DNA of 64,000 bases from Encephalitozoon hellem ATCC 50504 (taxonomy: Eukaryota > Microsporidia > Unikaryonidae). Shown piece by piece: positions 44,233-52,187 of the stretch. A model generated the notes under the pieces. The model did no database searches, was not told the DNA's origin, and worked only from the letters and a program-made list of their open reading frames with translations. Position numbers and translations under genes: made by a program. Each line of letters begins with the position of its first letter. The stretch's first letter is position 1. The stretch spans positions 124,001-188,000 of the forward strand of contig NC_018479.1 in NCBI RefSeq assembly GCF_000277815.2, in the 5' to 3' direction.

Positions 44233-45141
44233 ATGACTAATGGCCCTGCCGAAGAAAAGCACCTTGCCATGCTTGAGAATATAAAAAACTCCATCCTGCC
44301 ATCAAGAGAAGAGGCTCTGCTGCTGGTCAGAGAGGTTCGGAAGATCCTCGAGTCGGAGCCAAACATCCTACATATAGACACCCCGGTCAACGTTGTTGGC
44401 GATGTACACGGACACTTCTACGATGTGCTGAACATGCTGAGTCTAATGGAAGACCCATCAGAAAAGCCATATCTATTTCTTGGAGACTACGTTGACAGAG
44501 GATACAACTCTGTCGACCTTATTCTCCTCCTGTTTGCATACAAAAGACTCTATAAAAACAATCTGTATCTTTTAAGAGGGAATCATGAAACACGCATGCT
44601 CTCCTCGGTTTACGGATTCAAGGAGGAGTGTGTTCGTAAGTACGATCTTATTGTGTACTGGAGGATCTGTGAGGCCTTCCAGTATCTCCCTGTTGCAGCA
44701 ATAGTCCTGGGAAAATACTTCTGTGTGCACGGCGGGCTAATTCCTGGAATGTCCTCAGACTTCATAATGAACCATGATAGGGTGGGGGAGGTCACGGAGA
44801 TAAACGATATTTTGTGGAGTGATCCAGATGAAACTCCTGGGTTTCAGAAAAGCCAAAGAGGTGCTGGATATTTATTTGGCGAAGACGTCCTGAAAAAGTT
44901 TCTTGATGAACACGGTATGCTCTGTTTTGTACGATCTCATCAGCTGGTTAGTGATGGCTATAAAGCATACTTCGGCGAGAGGCTGTACACTGTGTGGGGA
45001 GCCCCGAACTACTGCTATTCTTCTGGTAATATTGCCTGTGTTATGGCTATTGATGAGAGCGGCCATGATTTTAGATTGTTTGATAGATGCGAAGAGCAAT
45101 TCAAAGAAGTCCCGATGAGATGCGATTTCTTTGGTGGATGA
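44233..45141 (+). CDS. PP2A-family serine/threonine phosphatase catalytic subunit
   Basis: Metal-dependent phosphatase of 302 residues. The PPP motifs are complete: GDVHGH (56-61), GDYVDRG (84-90), GNHE (116-119), then HGG and the later WGAPNYCY. LWSDPDE, RGAGYLFG and the overall length place it in the PP2A/PP4/PP6 branch rather than PP1 or calcineurin. It ends CDFFGG where PP2A, PP4 and PP6 end YFL, so the methylated terminal leucine that controls regulatory subunit binding is absent. The start is ATG at 44233 with CTCCCCA. It is divergent from the FCP/SCP phosphatase, 40 bp apart. Confidence 0.93.
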   Translation: MTNGPAEEKHLAMLENIKNSILPSREEALLLVREVRKILESEPNILHIDTPVNVVGDVHGHFYDVLNMLSLMEDPSEKPYLFLGDYVDRGYNSVDLILLLFAYKRLYKNNLYLLRGNHETRMLSSVYGFKEECVRKYDLIVYWRICEAFQYLPVAAIVLGKYFCVHGGLIPGMSSDFIMNHDRVGEVTEINDILWSDPDETPGFQKSQRGAGYLFGEDVLKKFLDEHGMLCFVRSHQLVSDGYKAYFGERLYTVWGAPNYCYSSGNIACVMAIDESGHDFRLFDRCEEQFKEVPMRCDFFGG

Positions 45142-45169
45142 GTGGGCTTCTCAAGCATCCGCAAATGCA

Positions 45170-45649
45170 CTATAGATCTGGGAGGCATTCTTTCATAAGG
45201 TCAGCCAAGGTTTCATTCTCCATTGCTGCAAGGACCCTGTCCTTATCGTCCAGCTGCTTGTTTAAGGCCTTGAAGTTTATATGCCCGCCATCTACTATAT
45301 GGACTTGGATAAAATGGCTTCTTACGTACTTGTTCAATTGCGCTTTTATACATAGCCCTATCACTGCTGCCATCGAACAGTGAGGTATTGTGGGCTTGAA
45401 CATCACCCTCACATACTTGATCGGTAGCCCGATACCGAGCACCGAATCATCGGAATTGATAGCCCCTATGCTTATCCCCTCCTTGGACACAACACCGAGC
45501 TGCTCTAGAGTATAAGGATGCTCGGGGTCTCTTATGTCCCTTATGAGCTCAAAGACAGTGTGGGGAGTGACCTCCTGGAGCATTCCGTTGGATATCTCAA
45601 AAGGATATCTTTTCTCTAGTGAGCTAACAATAAATGGAGACTCGTTCAT
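45170..45649 (-). CDS. CIA2: Cytosolic iron-sulfur assembly protein CIA2 (MIP18/DUF59)
   Basis: Targeting factor that hands iron-sulfur clusters to client proteins such as DNA polymerases and helicases, with Cia1 and Met18. The 159-residue protein has IRDIRDPEHPYTLEQLGVVS, the reactive cysteine in KPTIPHCSMAAVIGL (C91), VHIVDGGHINF and LNKQLDDKDRVLAAMEN, all characteristic. The acidic N-terminal region of yeast Cia2 is missing. The start is ATG at 45649 (CCCCTGTGCATG). The stop is 28 bp from that of the PP2A-like gene (convergent). Pol epsilon, also in this window, is a known type of client. Confidence 0.95.
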   Translation of the reverse strand: MNESPFIVSSLEKRYPFEISNGMLQEVTPHTVFELIRDIRDPEHPYTLEQLGVVSKEGISIGAINSDDSVLGIGLPIKYVRVMFKPTIPHCSMAAVIGLCIKAQLNKYVRSHFIQVHIVDGGHINFKALNKQLDDKDRVLAAMENETLADLMKECLPDL

Positions 45650-45706
45650 GCACAGGGGTTCTGAGCAAGCACAAATGGATTGCGGGGGAATGCTTCAAAA
45701 GAGATT

Positions 45707-46021
45707 TTAATAAGTCAATGCTTCTCCTCTTGTCTTCTTTTCTCCGCCAAATATCACATGCTTGGCTCTCTTCAAAGGCTTCTGATGAGAAAACTTGCAT
45801 TTCGTGCATTCCAGCTTTAAGACAAGCTTTTTAGTAACCTTGGCTTTTCTTCGGAGAATCGGCTTTGTCTGACCACCATAACCCCTTTGCTTCCTGGCAT
45901 ATCTTCTGTTTCCCTGTGCCCTTGGATTGTCCTTGGACTTCTTGGCTTGAGAGACCTTGTGCATGGAATAGCCGCTGCACTTCTTACAGAATGTGTTTCT
46001 TGTCTTTGGAATGTTCACCAT
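45707..46021 (-). CDS. RPL44: 60S ribosomal protein L44 (eL42)
   Basis: Large-subunit protein at the ribosomal E site, 104 residues. It starts [15 protein letters not shown] and has the zinc ribbon CKKC with a second CTKCKF pair, the basic [16 protein letters not shown], and the C-terminal [17 protein letters not shown]. An in-frame ATG at 46057 would add twelve residues ([12 protein letters not shown]) not found in the family. ATG at 46021 has GCCCTTGGAAAG before it and is chosen. No intron is needed, as the coding frame is continuous from the family N-terminus. Confidence 0.95.
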   Translation of the reverse strand: MVNIPKTRNTFCKKCSGYSMHKVSQAKKSKDNPRAQGNRRYARKQRGYGGQTKPILRRKAKVTKKLVLKLECTKCKFSHQKPLKRAKHVIFGGEKKTRGEALTY

Positions 46022-46160
46022 CTTTCCAAGGGCAGCCCCGAGAAGCAATTTTTTCATGAAACTATCCCAGTGCTAAAGGATGAGGAGGATTATTACAGAG
46101 CGCCGGGATCTTTGACGCACAGCAAAGGTATGTAAATATCGATAGGGCCCACCCCATAAA

Positions 46161-46649
46161 ATGTCCACTCCGGCAAAGCGAAGGCTGATGAAGGACTTAA
46201 AAAGAGTAAGGAGAAACTCGTTTAAGACGATATTTGCAGAGCCTTTGGAGGACGATTTAATGACGTGGGTGGCAGTGATCTTCGGCCCGGAATCGACGCT
46301 CTTTGAGGGAGGGACATTCAGCCTGGTTCTAGCATTCCCAGAGACATATCCCCAGGATCCTCCAAACGTAAGATTTGTCTCAGAAATGTTCCATCCAAAC
46401 ATTTACCCCAATGGAGAGCTCTGCCTGGACATCCTGAATAATAGATGGAGCCCAAGCTATGATGTAATGGGGGTCTTGATATCCATACAGTCCCTGCTCA
46501 ACGATCCAAACACAGCGTCTCCTGCCAATACAGAGGCAGCAGCCTTATTTTCATCCAATCCGGCCCTATATGCCGAAAAGGTGAAGAATTCAGTTATGAA
46601 GAGCTGGGTGGATGTCGAGAACCTTAGAGACAAATATAGAAATAACTAG
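46161..46649 (+). CDS. RAD6: Ubiquitin-conjugating enzyme E2, RAD6-like
   Basis: E2 of 162 residues. It is the closest match to Rad6/UBE2A: MSTPAKRRLMKDLKR, AVIFGPESTLFEGGTF, and the active-site cysteine C88 in NGELCLDILNNRWSP, at the same residue number as in Rad6. NTEAAALFSSNP follows. Rad6 monoubiquitinates histone H2B and PCNA. The long acidic tail of yeast Rad6 is absent, as in most eukaryotes. The start has ACCCCATAAAATG. It is divergent from RPL44 with 139 bp between. Confidence 0.95.
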   Translation: MSTPAKRRLMKDLKRVRRNSFKTIFAEPLEDDLMTWVAVIFGPESTLFEGGTFSLVLAFPETYPQDPPNVRFVSEMFHPNIYPNGELCLDILNNRWSPSYDVMGVLISIQSLLNDPNTASPANTEAAALFSSNPALYAEKVKNSVMKSWVDVENLRDKYRNN

Positions 46650-46693
46650 ATGTTTATTACAACAAATTTACTGTCTAATTAAAGATGTTCAAA

Positions 46694-49207
46694 TCAAGTT
46701 TTTGTATATACTCTGGATGGATCGGTCTTTTTGTAGGACTTGACTAGCATATCGGCAAGGTGGTTAATATGCTTCTGAATGTCGGTGCTTGTTCTTGATA
46801 GAAGATAATAGTCGAACTTGTACTCTGAAAGCCCCAGGATATCCTTGCGGATGTATTCCACCCAGTTCGGGTAGTCAATGTATTTCCTATAGAGGCCCAG
46901 CAGGAGCTTATTGTAATCCCCAAGCCTCGATCGTGTCTTCTCTAGCCTTCTGATAACGTCGTCGAAATCCCTTTCAATTATTTCTCTAATCCTCGATCTC
47001 TTCTCCAGCCTCCGTTGGCTTCTGTTTATCGAGTTTACTATCTTTTCTGCATCTTTCAGCTCGTCTATCCTTTCCCAGAAAACCTTGTGATATGCCTCCA
47101 CGTCATCCTTGTGGCTCAGCAGCATTGCTATTCTTGAGACATCGTCCTTACCAACCTTCTCCATTGCCTTCACATAGGACTGGAAATCCTTCTTTGTCCA
47201 GTCAAATCCCTGTGACAGAAGCTCCTTCTTTCTAGCCACATCATCCTGTGAAAGGCCTTTGCCCTCTTCATAGAGCCTGACTTCCTTCTCCTGTATGTCC
47301 TTGAGCTCTCGGGGATAAAACTGGTACTCAGGGTATTCGACAACTCTAGGCCTTGCCCGGAAGAGGACACTTGCCCTTGAGGATCTTCCTTGGCCATTCT
47401 GGGTGTTCTCAATAAAGCTCTCAATCTTCTTGACATTATAGTCTTCCCCCTCCCATGTGTAGCAATCAATGTTCGTGTTCAGTGTGTCGCTGATTTTGAA
47501 GTCACACAGCTTCATATTCATCTCCCGGGTCTTTTCTTCTCCTCTTCTAATCAAATCATCAATGCTTTCGTCTTCCCCGTCGTCCTCGGCAATCTCTATT
47601 CCGTTTGCCAGTATGTCGATAAGCTCAGACTGGCTGACCGTGGAGTTTCTTTGGCTTCCCTGCAGCAAAATGTCATCTAGTTTGAGCTTCTGCAACGACC
47701 TATAGACAATCCTCTCCTCAACAGTATTCTCGCTAATCAGTCGGAACACCATAACCTGCTTCTTCTGTCCTATGCGGTGGGCTCTGTCCTGTGCCTGAAG
47801 ATCCATTTGCGGATTCCAGTCAGAATCAAACAGAATCACTGTGTCTGCAGTAGACAGGTTTATCCCAAGACCTCCTGCTCTTGTCGTCAGAAGAAATATG
47901 AACTTGTCACTTCCCTCTGCATTGAACGTGTCAATCGCCTCGGTCCTGTCCCTGTAGGATGTAGACCCGTCAATTCTGCAATACTCATACCCCTTAAACA
48001 TCGCATAGTCCTCAAGTATATCCAGCATCATCGACATCTGGCTGAAAATAAGAACCCTGGAGCCCTTAGCCTTGAGATTGGCCAGCAGCTTATCAAGCAT
48101 CACCATCTTCCCAGAGTTCTCAATTATGTGCTTATCGTTCGTGTAAGGCTCGGGCTCTGCATCAGGAAACAGATATGGGTGGTTGCAGCACTTCCTCAGC
48201 TGCATAACAACATTCATAAGCATCCCCTTTGGGTCCCTTGTGCTTCCAAGAGGAGAGAGATCTCTTTTCAGGAGCATCCTGTACCATTCTCTTTGCATGG
48301 GACTCAGCTTCGAGTACAGGTTGATGACCTTTTTCGGAGGAAGCCCCTCCTCAACATCTACCTTCTCCCTTCTCAGAAAAAAGAGCTGGAGAACGCTTCT
48401 GATTCTTTTTATGGCCTCTCCATCTCCCTCATCTATATTCATTACATATTTCTCAAACTTCTCGGCGTCATTGAAAATCTCCGGAACTATAAAGTTTAAT
48501 AATGCCCACAGCTCATGGACATTGTTCTGGAGAGGCGTCCCAGTGATGAGGAGGCGGTGGTCGCACGAGAAGATCCTGACAATCTTACTAAGCAGGCTGT
48601 GCTCGTTTTTTATTCTATGGGCCTCGTCTATGATTATGTATGACCAATCAACCGTATTAAGGATGTTCTTTGCGTTTATACACATCTCATATGTTGTTAG
48701 GCACGCATCCCACTTCGAGGACATAATCTCTTCTGCCTCCTTCCTCATCTCCTTCCGGGAGGAATAGAACACACGGACCTTGTAGTTAGGCATAAACTTC
48801 TTAAACTCCCTCTTCCAGTTTGCAAGAGTGGACTTCGGAAGTACAATCAAGTGCTTCTTCCTCTCCTTTTTCACATACCGGATGTACCCGAGAAATGCGA
48901 TCGTCTGGAGCGTCTTTCCTAACCCCATCTCATCTGCTAGTATGCAATTTATAGAATTTTCATGCATATTAATCAGCCAGTTTAATCCTTCAATCTGATA
49001 ATCTTTAAGCTCGTGCAGAACAAACCGGGGACTGCTGACAAATGTATAGGGCTCGATAGGTTCATCATCCCCCTTCATGACCTCCTCGTAGTTTGGTATA
49101 AACGCCCTGAAAAACTCATTGTCGCCAATAAAGTTTTTGTATTTTTTCAGGAGTTTTGCATTCATCTGAGGGCTTTCTTCTCCCAAAATTTTCTCCTCGC
49201 CTTCCAT
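46694..49207 (-). CDS. ISW1: ISWI-type chromatin remodelling ATPase
   Basis: Nucleosome-spacing ATPase of 837 residues. The SNF2 motor has motif I DEMGLGKT (92-99), the DEAH box (194-197), TGTPLQNN, and helicase lobe 2 with FLLTTRAGGLGINL and QAQDRAHRIGQ. The C-terminal part (about 590-830) is the HAND-SANT-SLIDE region: GFDWTKKDFQSYVKAMEKVG is the SANT start, and the SLIDE portion has IREIIERDFDDVIR. Together these identify ISWI rather than Snf2 or Chd. The acidic N-terminus is brief, so the AutoN region is reduced. The start is ATG at 49207. It converges with RAD6 (44 bp). ERCC1 lies just upstream on the same strand. Confidence 0.95.
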   Translation of the reverse strand: MEGEEKILGEESPQMNAKLLKKYKNFIGDNEFFRAFIPNYEEVMKGDDEPIEPYTFVSSPRFVLHELKDYQIEGLNWLINMHENSINCILADEMGLGKTLQTIAFLGYIRYVKKERKKHLIVLPKSTLANWKREFKKFMPNYKVRVFYSSRKEMRKEAEEIMSSKWDACLTTYEMCINAKNILNTVDWSYIIIDEAHRIKNEHSLLSKIVRIFSCDHRLLITGTPLQNNVHELWALLNFIVPEIFNDAEKFEKYVMNIDEGDGEAIKRIRSVLQLFFLRREKVDVEEGLPPKKVINLYSKLSPMQREWYRMLLKRDLSPLGSTRDPKGMLMNVVMQLRKCCNHPYLFPDAEPEPYTNDKHIIENSGKMVMLDKLLANLKAKGSRVLIFSQMSMMLDILEDYAMFKGYEYCRIDGSTSYRDRTEAIDTFNAEGSDKFIFLLTTRAGGLGINLSTADTVILFDSDWNPQMDLQAQDRAHRIGQKKQVMVFRLISENTVEERIVYRSLQKLKLDDILLQGSQRNSTVSQSELIDILANGIEIAEDDGEDESIDDLIRRGEEKTREMNMKLCDFKISDTLNTNIDCYTWEGEDYNVKKIESFIENTQNGQGRSSRASVLFRARPRVVEYPEYQFYPRELKDIQEKEVRLYEEGKGLSQDDVARKKELLSQGFDWTKKDFQSYVKAMEKVGKDDVSRIAMLLSHKDDVEAYHKVFWERIDELKDAEKIVNSINRSQRRLEKRSRIREIIERDFDDVIRRLEKTRSRLGDYNKLLLGLYRKYIDYPNWVEYIRKDILGLSEYKFDYYLLSRTSTDIQKHINHLADMLVKSYKKTDPSRVYTKT

Positions 49208-49225
49208 ATTAGGAAATATCCCACT

Positions 49226-49789
49226 TCATTCAAATTGCATATTAAGGTATTTGGTAATCTCCTCGGCTTTGCCTTTTCCTAGGCCCTGGATTCTTTCCAT
49301 CTCCTCGGGAGACCTTCCGAAGAACCTCCGAAGTGTTCCGCAATCCTTAAGTATCTGTTGAACATCGCTTTTGTTTACCTTTGGAAAAGCACACAGAAAC
49401 CCCTCCTCGTCCCGGCTCCCTCTTCTTATCACATCAATCGATCTTTTTCCCGCTGCATCAAATCCCTGGATATATCTCGAACACTCCTCCACACTAAACC
49501 CGAGAACCATCGTCAGAGAAACAGTGTCAAAGAGCTCCCGAATCATTTTGCTGTGGTTGGGAACATCCACATGGACAAGCAATATCCGCACTTTGTAAGG
49601 CTTGAGCTTGTTGATTCTTTTGTATATATACTCTGGCTTGCAGCAGTGGAAGCGAAGAGACAGAAACAGCAAGGCAGCAGAGCCGTTCACCTCATAGTCC
49701 GGCGTTATCGAATTGTCGTAGTGCCAAGTTGCATTCGAAAGATAGTCTAGTACACCATTCCCTTTCTGGAGCGGAGAAACTTTTATCAT
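49226..49789 (-). CDS. RAD10: ERCC1/Rad10 excision repair endonuclease subunit
   Basis: Non-catalytic partner of XPF/Rad1; the pair makes the 5' incision in nucleotide excision repair. The 187-residue protein covers the central domain (1-120: KVSPLQKGNGVLDYL, WHYDNSITPDYEVNGSAALLFLSLRFH, and RILLVHVDV) and the C-terminal double helix-hairpin-helix (about 135-185: VNKSDVQQIL and IQGLGKGKAEEITKYL). It starts directly at the central domain, so the XPA-binding N-terminal extension is gone. The start is ATG at 49789 with ATTCCCCG. XPA/Rad14 is encoded 23 kb away in the same window. Confidence 0.94.
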   Translation of the reverse strand: MIKVSPLQKGNGVLDYLSNATWHYDNSITPDYEVNGSAALLFLSLRFHCCKPEYIYKRINKLKPYKVRILLVHVDVPNHSKMIRELFDTVSLTMVLGFSVEECSRYIQGFDAAGKRSIDVIRRGSRDEEGFLCAFPKVNKSDVQQILKDCGTLRRFFGRSPEEMERIQGLGKGKAEEITKYLNMQFE

Positions 49790-49830
49790 CGGGGAATAAC
49801 CCTTAAGAGCCTAAGCGTTGTTGTAAAAAT

Positions 49831-50508
49831 TTAATTCTGCAATTCCTTTTCAAGTAACCTCTCCATATTGATATATCTATTTTGGAATGCCATCTCTCTT
49901 ACTCTGGAAGCAACCCTGGCTGCCTCCACAAATGTAGAGGGGTCTTCGTGTTTCCTCCCTATCCATATGTATCCGTTGCATCCAACAATAGCCCTGATGC
50001 TGCCATTGGAGAGAAACCTAGTTTTGAGCGGCTCAAGTAGGAAGTGGGGAACAAATACTAAAAGCCCCTCGCCCAGCTTTCCATATCTGTCATTTCTTGT
50101 GTGCAATGCTGCAGTGCCATTTCTGTTGACCTTCTGGACCTCAGACACCACAAGATCATTGATATCGAAGAAGTCTCTCATGGACATCTCGTCAGATTCC
50201 TGCTTGCGGCGTTGAGCCACGCCGGGCAGGTTGATGGCAGACAGCCCAAGATAAACATCTGCTTTGCTGTTTAGTTCCATCTTCCACTTCTTGTTGTGGA
50301 TACCAACAACTCTGCCTATAACAACATTCCCAACCTCCGGGCTGTACTTCATCGGAGACACAGGGTCTATTGCCACAAGCTTGTTGGTAATCCTTACCCT
50401 CCCAAAGTACGTTGATACTATGTGATCGTCCTTGAGCTGTGTTCCGTGGCCTCTTATGTATCCATTGCTTTCCAGGACATCCTCCCCGGGCAGAAGCAAG
50501 GCCTTCAT
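49831..50508 (-). CDS. RRP4: Exosome complex subunit RRP4
   Basis: RNA-binding cap protein of the RNA exosome, 225 residues. The N-terminal domain (LLLPGEDVLESNGYIRGHG) is followed by an S1 domain (about 55-130, VGNVVIGRVVGIHNKKWKMELN) and a KH-type domain with GCNGYIWIGRK. SAINLPGVAQRRKQESDEMSMRDFF is the RRP4 loop after S1 (about residues 90-115). The frame continues upstream across the divergent neighbour to 50829. ATG at 50508 (TGCCCTGATG) gives the normal N-terminus. It is divergent from the INTS11-type gene, 70 bp between starts. Confidence 0.93.
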   Translation of the reverse strand: MKALLLPGEDVLESNGYIRGHGTQLKDDHIVSTYFGRVRITNKLVAIDPVSPMKYSPEVGNVVIGRVVGIHNKKWKMELNSKADVYLGLSAINLPGVAQRRKQESDEMSMRDFFDINDLVVSEVQKVNRNGTAALHTRNDRYGKLGEGLLVFVPHFLLEPLKTRFLSNGSIRAIVGCNGYIWIGRKHEDPSTFVEAARVASRVREMAFQNRYINMERLLEKELQN

Positions 50509-50578
50509 CAGGGCATAGGTGAAGCATCCAAATAATAATCCATGCAGTTGCAAATACTGCATTTGCCCAAGCCCCAGG

Positions 50579-52069
50579 ATGAATGTCGTTCCGCTCGGCG
50601 CCGGGCAGGATGTTGGGAGGTCATGTGTCCTTGTCACCATTGGAGGGAGGACAATAATGTTTGATTGCGGAATGCACATGGGGTTCAATGACGAGCGCAG
50701 ATTCCCAGACTTCTCATACATCTCGAAAACCAAGAGCTTTGACAAGGTCATAGATTGCGTGATAATTTCACACTTCCATCTGGACCATTGCGGGGCTCTC
50801 CCGTACTTCACAGAGGTTTGTGGATACAACGGACCAATTTACATGACCCTGCCGACAAAGGAGGTCTGCCCAGTCTTGTTGGATGACTTCAGAAAAATAG
50901 TCGGAGCGAAGGGAGACAACATATTCTCATACCAGGACATAGTCAATTGCATGAAGAAAGTCACTACGATCAGCATGAGCGAGACATATAAGCACGACGA
51001 GGACTTCTACATCACGCCGTACTATGCAGGGCATGTTCTGGGGGCAGCAATGTTCCATGTTGTTGTTGGAGACCAGTCTGTTGTGTACACGGGAGACTAC
51101 AGCACAACGCCTGACAAGCACCTGGGGCCTGCATCGATCAAATGCGTCAGGCCCGACCTCCTGATCACGGAATCAACATATGGCTCAATAACCAGGGACT
51201 GCAGGAGAGTCAAGGAAAGGGAATTCCTCAAGGCGATTTCCGACTGCATAGCAAGGGGCGGACGGGTTCTGATTCCGATATTTGCACTGGGGAGGGCTCA
51301 GGAGTTGTGCCTGCTGTTGGATGGATACTGGGAAAGAACAGGGCTGAAAGTACCTGTATACTTCTCCAGTGGACTAACGGAAAAGGCAAACGAGATCTAC
51401 AAGAAGTTTATCAGCTATACAAATGAAACTGTCAAAAAGAAGATATTTGAAAGGAATGTGTTTGAGTATAAGCACATAAAGCCTTTTCAGAAGTATTACA
51501 TGGACAACGAAGGGCCCATGGTGCTGTTTGCATCACCGGGGATGCTCCACTCTGGGATGTCCCTCAGGATGTTCAAGGAGTGGTGCTCGGATGAGAAGAA
51601 CCTTGTAATAATACCTGGATACTGTGTCAGGGGAACGATAGGAGAAAAGGTTCTGAACGGTGCAAAGAGACTGGAGATTCTTGGAGAGGAGAAGGACATA
51701 AGAATAGAGATAAAGAACCTGTCATTCAGTGCGCATGCAGATGCTCAGGGGATATTGAATGTGATAGAGCAGTGCAGTCCAAGGAATGTGATGCTTGTCC
51801 ACGGAGAAAGATCTCGGATGAAGCAACTCAAAAGAAGCATCGAAGAAAGGTTCGGCATTCCGACATTCCTTCCGCCGAACGGAACACTTATAAATATCCC
51901 ATTGAAAAGCACTGTCAGCCTGAGGATAAGAAAGGAAAGCATTTCTAGGTACTTCCGGCCGAACTTGTCAAAAAGCACCGTCTCTCTAAGAATGAAGCTA
52001 TCCTCTGAAAAGAAGAGGAACTTCATTAATGTCGTAGACTGCGAGGACTATATTGAAGACAGCACCTAG
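50579..52069 (+). CDS. Metallo-beta-lactamase/beta-CASP endonuclease, INTS11-type
   Basis: Zinc-dependent RNA endonuclease of 496 residues. The metal site HFHLDH is at 65-70; YYAGHVLGAAMF, VYTGDYSTTPDRH-like and ITESTYGS follow, then the beta-CASP motifs. The N-terminus MNVVPLGAGQDVGRSCVLV and FDCGMHMGFNDERRFPDFSYI match Integrator subunit 11 (and plant CPSF73-II) far better than CPSF73/Ysh1, which has GCxNEVGRSC and DCGIHPG. The catalytic set is complete. The C-terminal 100 residues of human INTS11 (600) are missing; a basic, serine-rich tail takes their place. The frame extends to a GTG at 50519. ATG at 50579 follows GCCCCAGG. Confidence 0.9.
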   Translation: MNVVPLGAGQDVGRSCVLVTIGGRTIMFDCGMHMGFNDERRFPDFSYISKTKSFDKVIDCVIISHFHLDHCGALPYFTEVCGYNGPIYMTLPTKEVCPVLLDDFRKIVGAKGDNIFSYQDIVNCMKKVTTISMSETYKHDEDFYITPYYAGHVLGAAMFHVVVGDQSVVYTGDYSTTPDKHLGPASIKCVRPDLLITESTYGSITRDCRRVKEREFLKAISDCIARGGRVLIPIFALGRAQELCLLLDGYWERTGLKVPVYFSSGLTEKANEIYKKFISYTNETVKKKIFERNVFEYKHIKPFQKYYMDNEGPMVLFASPGMLHSGMSLRMFKEWCSDEKNLVIIPGYCVRGTIGEKVLNGAKRLEILGEEKDIRIEIKNLSFSAHADAQGILNVIEQCSPRNVMLVHGERSRMKQLKRSIEERFGIPTFLPPNGTLINIPLKSTVSLRIRKESISRYFRPNLSKSTVSLRMKLSSEKKRNFINVVDCEDYIEDST

Positions 52070-52160
52070 ACACTGGTTGAATCTCACTTGGTCGTTTACC
52101 AAGGCAGGAGAGGGCAGACCTAAAACATTGGTTTGAAAAACGGTGTGAAACAAAAGGCCG

Positions 52161-52168
52161 TATAAATT
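52161..52168 (+). promoter_or_regulatory. TATA-like element of the MscS-like channel gene
   Basis: TATAAATT lies 20-27 nt before the ATG at 52188, in a 118-bp intergenic region without other features. This start is one of the minority without a CCC motif. Confidence 0.45.
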
Positions 52169-52187
52169 TGCATACAATGTAGGACTT

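Noticed and set aside
47777..48499. 240-codon plus-strand frame opposite ISWI
   Set aside because: Antisense to the conserved helicase motifs, with no family resemblance.
50519..50578. N-terminal extension of the INTS11-type protein with several cysteines (NPCSCKYCICPSP)
   Set aside because: Starts at GTG, lies in the divergent promoter, and the next ATG gives the exact family N-terminus.
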